64,000 bases of DNA from Siphonodentalium dalli (GCA_032622095.1 CP136069.1:11426036-11490035); one strand, 5' to 3'; counted from the stretch's first letter, positions 33,791 through 46,247 are shown. The notes: generated by a model from the sequence alone, not told the origin. Numbers and translations are program-made.

Positions 33791-36700
33791 CGGCGTTGGC
33801 GGTGGGTATGCTGTTAAAATAATATTCAAAAACCGCCATAAATAGAAAGAATAATAAAATATAGACAGACATTGTTCTTATACCAATCAGAAATATGGCA
33901 TATAAAACAGTATGTTATTACTTGCGCCAGTCTATGCTGGACACAAGTAATGTTTTCGGTCTGTCCGGATCTCTGTTTATTTGTCTGTCTTTCCGTGAAT
34001 ATGTTACCTCATACCGGAAGGCAGAAAATGTGTACAACGCGCATGCGTTATTGTTCCAGTAACTTTTTTGAAGTGGTGAAATCGAAGCTGCAAATTCCAA
34101 TCATAATCAGCGGCTGAATGATTGTGCATTACTGATAATCGTATGAAATTAAGACTTTATGAAATAAAATTTACCGGTACGCTGGCTCAGCCGAATCAGA
34201 GGTGCTGCGATACTTAACAGATGAATTTACGAAGATAAGTCAAGGTCTCACGGACTGCTGACGGAGATTGTTGTTTGTTCAAATTGTTGATTGTTTGCTG
34301 TTCCAAATTCGGAAATTACACATCATTGAGGCTAAATCAAGGGATTAATGTGGAATTTTACTGTTATAAAATTCCTATTCAAGGCTATAGGAACTATTCG
34401 TGTTATTAATTCTGAGTTCGGTAAGTCGGATTTCTTATATTTATCCACAAGTCGAGAGAAAATTCAACACAATTTGGCACAAATCAAATGCAGTGAAAAT
34501 CGAAATGGGGAAAACTATTTTCGGTTTTAATAGAACTTTTTTAAATGCACATTTTAAATGATATTCGAGAAAATCTAAAATATAATTCGATGAATATGCC
34601 TATAATTACATGTACATACCGAATACATGTACGATATTTCTTCATTGGCGAGGAGTGGCAGAGGCTATTCTGCCGTTGCTGGTAGGATAAAGAGACAATC
34701 TTAGACTATTCCGCCGCTAGAGGCATAATATTAATATATATGGGCTGATAATGGCTATTTTGCTGCCAGCAGTAGAATAGTGATCTATTTATTTATGACG
34801 TAGCCGGTTTGGCTATTCTGTCGCGTATCATAAATGCGCTTTTATTATTTTAAGGCCAATTTATATGATGTTGACATCGACTCCCCAATTCAATATCCGA
34901 TTGCGATTCTGTGGAATTTTAAAGCCGATTTGCATGCCCTACTCTTACTGTAGTCACGTTCCTGCTTACATGTATGTACCGTACATGTGTATGTTAATAC
35001 ACATGGTATGCAACAGCCAACACAAGCAATTCCTGTGTTGGGCCCCGTTAAGGTATAGTTTTAAGTAGCGCCCTGCCAATAAAGGCAATATGAAGGCATA
35101 ATCCAGATAAACCGCTATACATACCAGGCGATGGGTGGAGATTGTAATTTGACAGCTGAAACAATGTCGGCAACTTCAAAGTCGTGTAAAGATCACAGTA
35201 TACTACATTGTGGGTACTCAGCAGGAAGATTACAATGAAAACCATTCATGTCGCATTCACAAAAAGTGTACATGATTGTATAGGAACATGTTTACTGTTA
35301 TAATTGTGACATTTCTGTTTGATGCATCGTGGTTTTGAAGTGGTAACCTTTATGCAGTGTTGGTGAGACCGCATTATGTTACCACAGAATTACCGAGGTG
35401 ACACCACGTTATATGCGGTCCATTACTGTAAGGATAGCTACTGGTACATGGTTGATGGCTAAATTGTCATAGTTACTAGTAGTACAGCTATAACTAAAGT
35501 AATTGGCCACCTCTAATGTGGTGTCACCCCAGTAATACTGCGATATACCAGCCATGGCGTTTGTTTACATAACACAGCATGCTAACATGGTGATAACATG
35601 CCGCAATTTACGCGATATTTATGATTGCTATAAGAACCAGGTTTTTCGATAATATAATATTATTTCTGTTTATGGTGGTTTTAATGGATGTGACTAATTT
35701 AACAGCAATAGCCACGGCAACACTTACCGTATCTCTAACAAGATCCTCATGGACGTATTATTTTCTTCAACTTGGTGTGACAACCCGCTAATAAACCATG
35801 GTAGCATAACCAAACGGTAACGCAACACCACCGCAGTGACCGTTTTGATACTACTGTGGATACCATATACTACCGGTAATACCGTGGTCATTACCGGGGT
35901 ATCACCCCATTTTTCAAGTCAATTACTTTGATTATACATGTAGTGGTATGTTCCTTATAGTCGTCCACATTTCTGCACCGACTGCGATGAAATTTTACAT
36001 GGATACCGATAGAATTTCTGATTACCTTACTAATATTTAAATTCGCGCAGTACTCTGTTTCGCTCAGTTTTGAATTCACGCAGATAAGTGCATGATTTTA
36101 AAACTGACAAATATATTTTCGTGAAAGTCTTTGATCTGATCACAGTTTTAGTTCTCAGTCGTTTCTGAAGATATATTTGTATAATAAACACGTTCACAAT
36201 GGATTTAATTCGTGTAAAACACAACTGCCTAATCATTTTGTTGAAAGGATGGATGTTTATATGCTCCAAATAATGACTTTTATATTGAGTAGTTATGGAC
36301 TGGACATCAATGCAATGAACTCGAAAACAGAAAAAATCACAACCGCGAAGGCAACGGACTTCAGAAAAATCAACACTTGGTTGCAGGTTGTGATGACATA
36401 GCGAACTCAGACTGTGTGGTCACACTGTCACTCCAGGGTGGTCAATGAGGGGGGTGGGGGTCTGCTATCATGCACATGCAATCTAGAATATGTGCATTTC
36501 TTACAACTTCGTATAACATGGCCTGCATCTAATTTCTTTCCATTGTCGCATTTTGACGTTATGACGTCATCTGCATTGTCAGACATGTTTCTCGAGAAGT
36601 AATAGCCAGATCGCACTGCAATTTTGTGCGGGCGTGTATAACCGAAATGAAAACAGACACATCATTACATGTACAGTGTATCTCTTACGGTGTTTATGTG

Positions 36701-36870
36701 AATGTCCCACAGGGAGCCCCGTATAGATAAGAGAATGCACATGCTTACATGTATAAAGTCGAGGTAAATATTGTTAGGCCAATCGCAAATTTTCAGGAAG
36801 CTCCAGTCATGGAAGGGTTAACCAGTGATGGTGTGATATTGAATTTGGGGTTATATGCATACCAGCCTTA
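33791..36870. other. Non-coding DNA with a few dispersed repeats
   Basis: Apart from the inverted relative of 26,037-26,255 at 35,650-35,875 and GTGTCACC-type words near 35,400 and 35,523 (related to 41,470), nothing stands out. CTATTCTGCCG-like words repeat loosely near 34,665, 34,706 and 34,813. No coding exon recognised. Confidence 0.45.
35650..35875. repeat. Dispersed repeat, inverted copy of 26,037-26,255
   Basis: Contains TTACCGTATCTCTAACAAGA, TCCTCATGGACGTATTA and GACCGTTTTGATACTACTGT in an order that mirrors the 26 kb copy. Confidence 0.75.
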
Positions 36871-36872
36871 TT

Positions 36873-36905
36873 GTTAGCTCAACTTTACTTTGTAAAGTTT
36901 GAGCT
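36873..36905. repeat. TTAGCTCAA palindrome
   Basis: TTAGCTCAACTTTAC is followed by GTAAAGTTTGAGCTA, a near-perfect short hairpin. It is immediately followed by a GT-rich stretch and then by the ~160-bp array, so it may be the end of that repeat family. Confidence 0.7.
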
Positions 36906-36959
36906 ATTGCCATGGATTGGTACCCGTCGTCCATGTGTGTGTGCGTGTGTGAGGCGTCA

Positions 36960-37720
36960 ACAATATAGGCTGCATGTCGTACCTTTGGTCGGATCATTAT
37001 GAAATTTGTCATAGCTGTTGATATCAACATTTAGACCAGAACGATTCATCTTGGGGTCATTCGGCCAACAAACATGGCCGCCAGCGGCCATCTTTGATTT
37101 TAATCTTTACATGACTAAATCCGTTGACACACGCTACAGGTCGTATCTTTTTATCATGAAATTTCTGATGGATGTTAACAATGACATGCAAATTGGAAAG
37201 AGTCATTTTGGGGTCATTCGGCGAAAAAACATGGCTGCCAGCAGGCATCTTGGATTTTACTCTTTGCATGACTAAATCCTTTGGCACGGGCTACAGGTCG
37301 TACCTTTGGTCGGATCATTATGAAATTTGTCACGGCTGTTGACACTGACATGTAGATGGGAACGAATCATTTTGTGGTCATTCGGCCACAAAATATGGCT
37401 GCCGGTAGCCATCTTGGATTTTACTCTTTGTATGACTAAATCCTTAGACAGGCTACAGGTCGTATCTTTTGTCGGATCATCATGGAATTTGTCATGGATG
37501 TTAATATTGACATTTAGACCGGAATGATTGATCTTGGGGTCATTCGGCCAAAAAACATGGTCGCCAGCGGTCATCTTGGATTTTACTCTTTACTTGACTA
37601 AATCCTTTGATATAGGCTACTGGTCGTATCTTTTGATCATCATGAAATTTCTGATGGATGTTAACCATGACATTTAAATTGGAACGAGTTAATTTGGGGT
37701 CAGTTTGGACATATATCATT
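36960..37720. repeat. ~160-bp tandem array, ~5 copies
   Basis: GGGGTCATTCGGCCAAAAAA-like words at about 37,052, 37,212, 37,376, 37,538 and (diverged) 37,696 mark units, each with CATGGCTGCCAGCGGCCATC, TTGGATTTTACTCTTTGCAT, GGGCTACAGGTCGTACCTTT and ATCATTATGAAATTTGTCAT. The open frames here run between units and are not genes. Confidence 0.92.
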
Positions 37721-38600
37721 CACCACATGGCGTTCCTGCACTCATAATCTCCACCTGCATTTGCCCCCCCCCCTCCCCTCCAAAAAACGTTGTGGGCACT
37801 ACCTGTTTAGAAATTAGTGGTATACGACCGTCCCAGATGGTTTCCCGATGATAACTTTATTTTTAGTTATCTGATTGTTTTGGTCATTGTCGACTTATAA
37901 TTTGATAATCTGGGCCCAGTTAATTCTGGGTTAAATGCATCCATCTGATGAATTTTGCGTGATGACTTAAAATAATATGATATGATGAATTTTGAGTATA
38001 TCTTTGAAATGTACATATGTATGATTCAGAAATAGTTAGCTTAAACAGTTGGAAGTAAAGTTTGATCCAACGGTTATTCACAGAATAATTTTTTTCATTT
38101 CTAAAAAGTCACCGGTCAAATAAAGCCACCTTATTCTGGTGACACACACATGTCCATATATATGGCGTTACAGTCAGCGCCAAATAAAAATGAGCAAAAG
38201 ACATACGATGAAATCACTTCGAAGTCAACATGCATGTACATGTATATTGCGAGAAATTCCAGCAAACTACTTGTATTCCAAATTTTATTTATGATGACAC
38301 AAATTGAACTGTCATTTTTGAAATATTCAAAACCGCTACCAGTATATCTTGAGTTCAAAGAATGAATTCACTTAATTTTATTAACAGAGCCTGGTGAAAT
38401 GTTACAGTGTGGCTAGTCATACTCGTCTTCGAGCTACATGTATGCATGGTTTTATTAACGGTTTGTATTCTGAAGAGGTGAAATTGCCCGAAACCTCCAC
38501 TTTTCCATTTCGTACCAGGTTCTATTCATAAACAATTTTCAATTGAAATTCTTTTTACTGTACATGTATAATGTTTGGGTTAAGTCTTCTTTGTCAAATG
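37721..38600. other. Non-coding stretch, nothing recognised
   Basis: AT-rich with a C-run near 37,765. Short overlapping sense and antisense frames at 38,131-38,365 lack domain signals. Confidence 0.4.
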
Positions 38601-38799
38601 GACTAATGGCAATACATTGGACGTTAGGGGTATGGGGGAATATCAGGGTGCCACTTTAATTTTCAAAATATTAGCCCATGTAGCTCAAGCCCCACCCCAT
38701 ACACACACCATGCCAGCTCATAAGTATGGTGGCATACCGCAAACCACACAAACAGTGTGTACAGTGTATACTATCGGTAGCTTTGCGCAAGTCGGCAAT

Positions 38800-40870
38800 A
38801 CAATCGATAGGCCAAGTTTCTCCTGCCTTATCCCACGCCTGCTTTTACCTAAAAATATGCATGTTTGGTCATCAATTTCTGAAAATGGCCTCTATCTGGG
38901 TAAATTGTGGCCAAACTTAGTTCAATATGATGAGATACAATAAATAAAATCAAAACAGGAGTTTGGAGACTGGTAAATGTTTATCTGGATGTTGAAAACA
39001 TGAATTTTCTCAGATTTGGGAGACTAGACCTGCCCTACCGTTTACATTTAAAATGGGCCATGGCAATAGCATAACATAATGTATGGACCCAGTCTTTTGA
39101 AATTCATTTAGAACCACATCTCACAGTTCTTTAAAAGTATTTAGCCACATATACAATGTAGAGTGAATAAAATCGAGTAGGCCAATTTTGTCCCTCCTTA
39201 CCCCACACCTGCCCTACCGGTGCATGTACCTCAAAATGTGCATTTTTGGTCAATTTCTGAGAATGGCCTCTATCTGGGTAAATTATGGCCAAACATAGTT
39301 CAATATGATGAGATACAATAAATAAAATCAAAACAGGGGTTTGGAGACTGATAAATTTTATTAGGGGGCTGAAAACGTGCATTTTCACAGATTTGGGAGA
39401 CGACACATGTAGACATGCCCTACCTTTTACATTATTGTAATGTATTGTATTCTTTTATTTCAGGCAGTATTGCCCATATATAGGTTTTTAGACGTTAGAA
39501 GTATTGAATACTTATACATGGAGCAGAAGATTCCAAAGTGTTATTAGTCTCGCTGACGAAACAACGCTCATTTCATATATTGCTTGAACCAGAGAATTTG
39601 TGCTATTGGATACCCTCTGTATGAAACTGTATATCGTCCTCCTCCTTACTTCAGGCAAAGAACCAACCTGATTCCATGCGAACATTCCGCTAGCGCTGCA
39701 ATATCGATCGTATTTCATTAGCATCCTGTAGGCGTTATTGTAGCACACTATGAGTTTATTATAGGTTGTCTTGTTATAACTTGCCCACAAGTGGGTACAG
39801 TACTGAGGAGCAACAAAACGTTCAAATAAGAATCTCTTAACATGACTAGAGCACTTGCCAAATTTTCGTACAATCGTATTTGAACGGGAACATGTAGAGC
39901 GATATTGCCTTTGGATGTCCTCTTCATCATCCAGGTCTTTCGTTATGGGCCATGGCAGTAACATAACATAATGTATGGACCAAGTATTTTGATATTCATT
40001 TAGAACCACATCTCATTCTGTTCATAAGATGTATTTAGCCACATATAGCGTGAATAAAATCGAGTTGGCCAAGTTTCTCCTGCCTTTCCACGCACCTGCC
40101 GTACCTCAAACTATGCATTTTGGGTAATCAGTTTCTGAGAATGATCTTTATCTGGGTCAATTGTGGACAAACTTAGTTCAATATGATGAGATACGGTACA
40201 ATGAATAAAATCAAAACAGGGGTTTGGAGACTGATAATTTTTTATTAGAGGGCCGGAAACATCAATTCTTACAGATTTGGGAGACTATACTGCCCTACCT
40301 TTTACATTATGGGCCATGGCAATAGCATAACATAATTTATTGACCCAGTCTTTTGAATGTATGCTATACTATTAGTATATTCTTGAAAACATGAATTTTC
40401 ACATATTTGGGATACTAGTCCTGCCCTACCTTTCACATTAAGTGCCATGGTAATAACATAACATAATGTATGGACCCAGTCTTTTGATATTCATTTAGAA
40501 CCACATCTCAGACAGTTCTTTAGAAGTATCTAGCCACATATAGAATGAATAAAATCGAGTAGGCCAAGTTTCTCCTGCCTTACCCACACCTGCCCTACCT
40601 CAAAATATGCATTTTTGGACATCAATTTCTGAGAATGGTCTCTATATGGGTCAGTTGTGGCCAATCTTAGTTCAAAATGATGAGATACAATAATAAAATC
40701 AAAACAGGTATTTGGAGACTGATAAATTTGTATTAGGGGGCCGAAAACATGAATTTTCACAGATTTGGGAGACTATACTGCCCTACCTTTTACATTGTGG
40801 GCCATGGCAATAACATAGCATAATTTATTGATCCAGTCTTTTGAATATATGCTAACTGTATACCGGTACC
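38800..40870. repeat. ~380-bp satellite, array 2
   Basis: Same family as 27,990-28,817. Junction words GTATGGACCCAGTCTTTTGA occur at about 39,081, 39,972 and 40,468, and units share TCAATATGATGAGATACAAT and GGGCCATGGCAATARCATAA. The 39,081-39,972 gap is ~510 bp too long because a LINE fragment is inserted. One unit near 40,310-40,440 is shortened. Confidence 0.9.
39432..39944 (-). pseudogene. Non-LTR retrotransposon 3' fragment (RT C-terminal region)
   Basis: On the minus strand, about 143 codons resemble the region after the reverse transcriptase catalytic core in jockey/CR1-type elements: the series EEDIQRQYRSTCSRSN, KFGKCSSHVKRFLFERF, HLWASYNKTTYNKL, AYRMLMKYDRYCSASGMF. It ends at a stop at 39,512-39,514; a short A-rich tail of AATAAAAGAATACAATACAT type follows. 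The 5' end is cut at 39,944, in mid domain. Satellite sequence on both sides rejoins when it is removed, with a possible TTAT duplication. The first 22 codons of the longer open frame (to 40,009) are satellite, not LINE. A dead 5'-truncated copy. Confidence 0.8.
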
Positions 40871-40889
40871 ATTAGTACATTCTTGAGGA

Positions 40890-41445
40890 AATTATCATAA
40901 TTTGATTATGTTATTTCTAAATTATAACCTAAAACGAAGGTCACACGTCCCTGTACTAGTTTATGTAATCCATTTAGAACAGCGGGGATTCCCTAATTTG
41001 GCAGAAACATGCGTTCTTATGACACTGTGTGCAGAATGTATATGTCCAGTGACTGCTTTAATTCAATTCAATTTGATAATGTTATTTCTAAATTATAACC
41101 TAAAACGAAGGTCACCCGTCCCTGTACTAGTTTATGTAATCCATTTAGAACAGTGTGGACCCCTACATTTGGCAGAAACATGAGATGTTATAACAATATG
41201 TGCAGGATGTATATGATCAGTGACTGTTTCTGTCCAAAAGGGACACAGGTGACCCCTTAATTAGGCAGACACATGGCATGTTATGACAATATTTGCAAAA
41301 TTGATATGCCCAGCACTTGACTGTTTTAATTAAATTAGAACAGCTGGGACTCCTGATTTGGCAGAAACATGTCATGCAATGACAATATTTGCCAAATTGA
41401 TATGTCCAGTGACTATTTTAATCAAATTAGCAGAGTTTTCATGTT
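40890..41445. repeat. ~171-bp tandem array with shortened units
   Basis: Units start TTGATTATGTTATTTCTAAA at 40,902 and TTGATAATG at 41,073 and share AACCTAAAACGAAGGTCACA, TTTATGTAATCCATTTAGAA and TTTGGCAGAAACATG. Two further, shorter units (about 41,245-41,445) keep only the second half. Confidence 0.88.
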
Positions 41446-41749
41446 AAATATACATGTACAACTCTACTTAAAGTAATTGACCACATCTAATGTTGTGTCA
41501 ATGGGGTATTATACAGCAGCAACATGCAACTCCGTGGTAAGGTTACCGCTTCAACACTGCGTATACCGCTGTCGCAGCACGATTCATGTAGTCCCGGTTC
41601 ACAGGAATGAAAATAAAATTCAGTGATTCTCCTTATATCTGTGGATATGGCTTTCGCTTTCGGTTATAATTAAGAAATAACAGTTACCAAATAATATTCT
41701 AATAGTATACAATAATGATCATATTTTGAATGCATTATTAACTGTAAAT

Positions 41750-42028
41750 CATGCTTTGTGTGAGCCGAGCATTTATATTATATACATGTACATAATATGG
41801 CATGTAAATAGTGAGCGATAACCAAACACTCAAGACCATGGCGTTGTTTGGTTGAAAGTGATTCATAGTGACCCATTCAACACCAAAATCTAGAGAGGTG
41901 GAGATTAGCAATGGCTATCCCGGTATGTTGTAAACAACTTGGTGCCATTTCTAACAAAAAATCAATTAGTAGAGCCTACTCGGTGTTGAGTGTTTTGCTT
42001 ATAAGTTATAATATACATTGTACATGTA
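41750..42028. mobile_element. Foldback MITE copy, AAGCAAAACACTCAACACCG family
   Basis: Arms near 41,816 (GCGATAACCAAACACTCAAG) and 41,981 (CGGTGTTGAGTGTTTTGCTT) enclose words shared with 27,155-27,358 in inverted order. Flanks share TACATGTACATAATATGGCA-like and GAATGCATTATTA words with 42,770-42,900. Confidence 0.7.
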
Positions 42029-42657
42029 AAGGCCGAAAAGTTTTGTGTTCATATGCTTAATATGGCACAGGTTAGCGACTTGCAACTCAGGAAGATCCTA
42101 TTGGTTGTATCTTTCTTTTGACTCTTCAAAAACTTTACCTCTTGGGTCTTCTAAAATATTAAAGTTTTACCTTTTTCCTTAAATTACAAATTCTTAGGTA
42201 TCTTTGATTTTAATTACCCTCTTTCGATCTGTACGTTCTTAATTACTTTTCAAAATATTTCCAGCCGCTCCGTGACTTTGCTCTCCGACTCAAAATTTTA
42301 TGCCAAGAACACGAGGAACACAGTGTCTGCATGTGATTGGGACCCTGACCCTAATATATCCCCTTTTTTCATATACTTTGCAGACACTCTCCTCTTGTTC
42401 TTGAGATCCATTACATTTTTGCTCCGCCAATATTATGTGGGTAAAATGACGAATATGTGTGAGGCGTTTTTCTTTCTTACTAAAACCTATGTTGACTAAC
42501 AAATAGGCCATTTATGGTCTACCTGCCAGTGCTTCACTTTGACTTGTTTTCGGTCATTCTGGTGTGCTAGGTTTGGTGTTGCTTACCCTGGAACTCGTGT
42601 TACCTGGTCTGACACCCACTTACCTGATTGGTTACACATAAAAATAAAAAATAAAAC
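42029..42657 (+). mobile_element. Segment with A-rich tail between 66-bp direct repeats (possible retroposon)
   Basis: The 66 bp at 41,963-42,028 (starting CAATTAGTAGAGCCTACTCG) recur at 42,658-42,723 with one mismatch. The 629 bp between them end in ACACATAAAAATAAAAAATA/AAAC, an A-rich tail abutting the second repeat. This is the layout expected for target-primed insertion with an unusually long duplication. The contents (including a 75-codon frame at 42,272-42,499) resemble no known protein. Unequal duplication of the host MITE flank is the alternative. Confidence 0.55.
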
Positions 42658-43035
42658 CAATTAGTGGAGCCTACTCGGTGTTGAGTGTTTTGCTTATAAG
42701 TTATAATATACATTGTACATGTACTCTTTACGTACTTGTTATGTTTGTTTGCACAACATGGCATTTGTTTACATAACACAAGTATCTAGAATATAGAATA
42801 ATTATCATATTATGAATGCATTATTATCTGCAAAACACACTTTGCATGAGCTGTTTGTTAACATACATCACATAATAGTGAGCAATAAGCAAAACACTCA
42901 ACATCATGGCAATTGTTTAGGGGAGTGAAATCATGGTGACCCATTCAACACAGATATATTGAGAGGTGAAAATTAGAGATAGCTATACTGGAATGTTGTA
43001 AACAACTTGGTTGCATTTCTAACTAAATTTCAATA
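42658..43035. mobile_element. Second foldback MITE region, AAGCAAAACACTCAACACCG family
   Basis: Starts with the 66-bp duplicate and continues to arms at about 42,885 (GAGCAATAAGCAAAACACTC/AACATC), GGTGACCCATTCAACAC and GTTGTAAACAACTTGGTTGC, all shared with 41.8 kb. The right arm is degraded. Confidence 0.65.
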
Positions 43036-43690
43036 AGTGGAGGGTCTTTTGGCACGGGCTACAAATCGTACCTTTGGTCAGATCATTATGAAATGTGTCA
43101 TGGCTGTTGACATTGACATGTAGATGGAAACGATTCAATTGGCAAAAATAGCATATTCAAAATGGGAACGATTCAATTGACAAAAAATACATGGCCACCA
43201 GCCATGTCTTGGATTAAAAAATTTAATCCATTAGCAATGGCTACAGGCCGGAGTGTTTGTCTGATCACCATGAAATATGTCGTGGATGTTAATATTGACA
43301 TGTAGATGAGAACAAGTGATTTTGTGGTCAATCAGCCGTAAAACATGGCAGCTGGCAGCCATCTTGGATTTTACTCTTTGCATGACTAAATATTTTGGCA
43401 CGGGATATAAATTGTACCTTTGGTCGGATCATTATGAAATTTGTCATGGCTATTGACATGTAGATGGGAACGATTCACTGTGTATAGTAACATCCATGAC
43501 AAATTTATTGATGATAAGACACTCCGGCCTGTAGCCCGTGCTAATGGATTGAATTTTGAAATACAAGATGACCGCTGGTGGCCATGTTTTTTTGCCGAAT
43601 GACCCCAAAATGATTTGTTACCATTAACATGTCAAAGTCAACAGCCATAAAAGTACATTTCAGGGCTCGTAAATTACGTTTACGTATAGT
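43036..43690. repeat. Diverged ~160-bp array with an orientation switch
   Basis: Units of the 36,960 family (GGGCTACAAATCGTACCTTT, ATGGCAGCTGGCAGCCATCT, ATTTTACTCTTTGCATGACT) run left to right until about 43,480; from there GTAACATCCATGACAAATTT, GGCCTGTAGCCCGTGC and GCCGAATGACCCCAAAATGA are the reverse complement of the unit. Confidence 0.8.
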
Positions 43691-43835
43691 CATATTATTG
43701 CTTAACTTACTCTAATATAATACATTAAATACTTCGTTTAACTAAAAACAAATCGCTGTTAAATGTACAGCTATGCCCTAATTAATCGACCCTCCTTAAA
43801 GGCACGGGTGGTCTTCGCGGTGGGTATTGCTGTTA

Positions 43836-44035
43836 AAGGTACTCAATCCGATCTGACGCTCCTAAATTACTATTTCATTGGCTTCGGATGTAAAATATAT
43901 TTGATTCAAGTCGAGGAACACACCCTTCACAGCTCAGAGTGATCGGATATTGATTTTTTAAGTTTGCTAGTTTCTCGAGATGTGGCCCAGAAAACACGTG
44001 GTCAAACGGACAAATTGCGGATGAAGATGGATAAC
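43836..44035. repeat. Dispersed repeat, copy of 6,586-6,865
   Basis: Same orientation and order of blocks: GGTACTCAATCCGATCTGAC, GCTCCTAAATTACTATT, CAAGTCGAGGAACACACCC and GATGTGGCCCAGAAAACACG. Confidence 0.75.
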
Positions 44036-44261
44036 TCAAAAATCAAGTGGTTCATGTGATCAACCAGTCATTTATACCGCGGCTGACCACGCTTGGTACC
44101 ACCTTGTGTTCGCAGTTGGACCGCAATCTCCATGCGGTCAGTGACCACTTTGAATGTTGACTATACCCGAAACAATTTAATTGAAATAATGTGTTCTGTT
44201 AATGTATGGTTGTCGTTGAAAATAAAGATACCCACTAACGGCGTGGATTTGGTATCAATTG

Positions 44262-44338
44262 AAATGTTGGTGATTAGAAATTGCACCGGATGTCGAAAGC
44301 TCACTGTCACATGTTTCGAAATTTCTAGATCAAACTTA
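44262..44338. repeat. Short dispersed repeat, copy of 14,405-14,480
   Basis: Shares TTTCGAAATTTCTAGATC and preceding words; it lies ~230 bp after the 43,836 repeat and may belong to the same, longer element. Confidence 0.55.
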
Positions 44339-44349
44339 TATTTTCCTAA

Positions 44350-45060
44350 ATAAATACCAAATTTAATATGGTGAGATATGGCAAATTGTTTGCCATTGTG
44401 TTTATACATGTAACTGACTTCTCTGTTTTGTGACAACAATTCCACTCAGTGACTTTATACAGCCTGTATGTTTTAGGACAGATTTGGATATTTTGATTGC
44501 CATTGGCTGCGTTTGTGGGGAAAATAATGATTGCAGTGCTCATGATAAAATTAATAGGCTGCACATGTACATGTGTGGCAGTCATGAGAATTACTTATGC
44601 GGTGTCGGGCGGTTGCAATAAGATAATATGGCGGTAATTTACTGGTTTCCCAAATTAAAAAGATAGTACCGCAGTAAGATTTAATACCAGCAGATATCGT
44701 ATACTAGTATCAACTAAGGCTTTACCAATTCATCTTGAATCCATGCATTGTGTTGCTATATGCTATCAAAGCATGGTATAAATGACAGCAGTTGATAGGT
44801 TGGTTGTGGACTGCGGTATTAAATACTAGTGGTCAACCTTGATAAGACGGTATTAATAAGGACAGAGCTGAATCGTTTGGAAAGCGACAATAGCTATCCT
44901 AGGCGGATAATATTTTTCCGCGTAAGCAGGCCTCGATTACAGAGAAATATACAAACATACTGTTAGCGTGATCATAATCTGATCAGGTAAGTTAGAAATT
45001 TTCCCAAATAAAATGAATAAATTAAGTTATCAATTTTCGATTATTTATAAGTGCCTGTAA
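44350..45060. other. Non-coding stretch, nothing recognised
   Basis: Short mutually overlapping frames only (44,161-44,621). Confidence 0.4.
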
Positions 45061-45066
45061 TTATTT

Positions 45067-45300
45067 AAGGATTAACTGTCATTTGGACTGTTTTAATCGA
45101 GATGTAACCGTGAGGTAAGTTTTCATAAGTTGTGTAAAACCCGAAGGGTTTTATATACACGTTAGGAACACATACACCACGGTTACATTTCCATAAAAAC
45201 AGTCCACATGACAGTTAATCCTTATATTTATATACATTTAGCGAAAAAGCCAGTTTTGTAAATGTATTTAAATCGAAAAGTGTATCGTGACAAAACCAGC
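45067..45300. mobile_element. Foldback repeat of the AAGGATTAACTGTCAT family
   Basis: AAGGATTAACTGTCATTTGG and GATGTAACCGTGAGGTAAG are followed ~90 bp later by their complements (ACCACGGTTACATTTCCATA, GTCCACATGACAGTTAATCC/TT). The right flank (CGAAAAGTGTATCGTGACAA and on) is shared with 57,784 onward. Related copies: 45,640-45,860 and 57,571-57,900. Confidence 0.8.
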
Positions 45301-45639
45301 CCAAAATATCCCATAGCATCCGATCAGAAACCAGCTGAGAAGTTATTTTTCTACCATTTGTCACGTGACTGGTCGGAATTTCCCATTTGTCCCGTGACGT
45401 GTTTTTGAGAGCCGGTCAAATTCTCTCACCTGAAGACAACACTTTCATGAAAATTCATTTTATTTTCTGTTTTATTTACAAAATACAATTGGCAACAATG
45501 TTCGAACAATAACAGTATACAATGAGATGTGCTACATTATTCTGGAACATAAAAGCGGATACATTTTACACCGATTTACTGTTCAATTTTATTGGATTCG
45601 GAAACAAAAATAATTTCAGTTTTTACTCACAAGTTTGCA

Positions 45640-45860
45640 CAAGCGGAAAGTGGACTGTTTTTATGGAAATGTAACCGTGAGGTAAGTGGTCATAACTTGT
45701 TTAAAACCCGAACCTTTCGTGCTTTGTTTTAGAAATTAATACTACGTGACACCAATGGTGTTTTTAATCAATTTTATATTGGCAAAAGTTAACACGAACA
45801 ATTTCAAAACGAGCTCTTTATATTGAAACCTGATGATTTATTAAGGATTGGTGGAAATTT
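45640..45860. repeat. Partial copy of the same family
   Basis: GTGGACTGTTTTTATGGAAA, TGTAACCGTGAGGTAAGTGG and TTGAAACCTGATGATTTATT are shared with 57.6-57.9 kb in the same orientation. Confidence 0.75.
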
Positions 45861-45929
45861 TTATTTAGATTAAACGGAAATGGGCCTCATGATAATCAGT
45901 TGCTTTCATTAAGGACGAGGCGGCTTTAA

Positions 45930-46243
45930 CGCTCTTTAAAAACACTTCTTCAAATATTTCCGTTATTTCGTCAAAAAAACTACTTCAAACAACTCCGTTA
46001 TTTCGTCAAAAACTCTTCTCATACAAATCGCCGTTATTTAGTAAAGGTACATTCTTTATAGAGTTATTACCATTCAGATTAAATATGAAGCTAACATGCA
46101 GGATTATCTATATCTGTCGTGATTTAATGGACAATCCCAAGCTCGCGTGCCACGCATGGGCGGATTGACCATTAATTAATGAAAATTTAGGTACGGATTG
46201 TTCATTTATAAATGGTAAATCCTTAAAGAATTGCCTGGGCAGT
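45930..46243. mobile_element. MITE-like element, copy of 15,072-15,450
   Basis: Carries CAGGATTATCTATATCTGTC, GGACAATCCCAAGCTCGCGT, GATTGACCATTAATTAATGA, the palindromic ATTTATAAATGG word and the right end CCTTAAAGAATTGCC. Several CTTCTTCAAATATTTCCGTT/ATTTCGTCAAAAA units repeat on its left. Confidence 0.7.
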
Positions 46244-46247
46244 TGGA

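Noticed and set aside
37018-37574. Frames of 66-100 codons with repeated peptides
   Set aside because: Generated by the ~160-bp tandem array; equivalent frames occur on both strands.
39943-40009. First 22 codons of the LINE-fragment frame
   Set aside because: They translate satellite DNA outside the insertion point.
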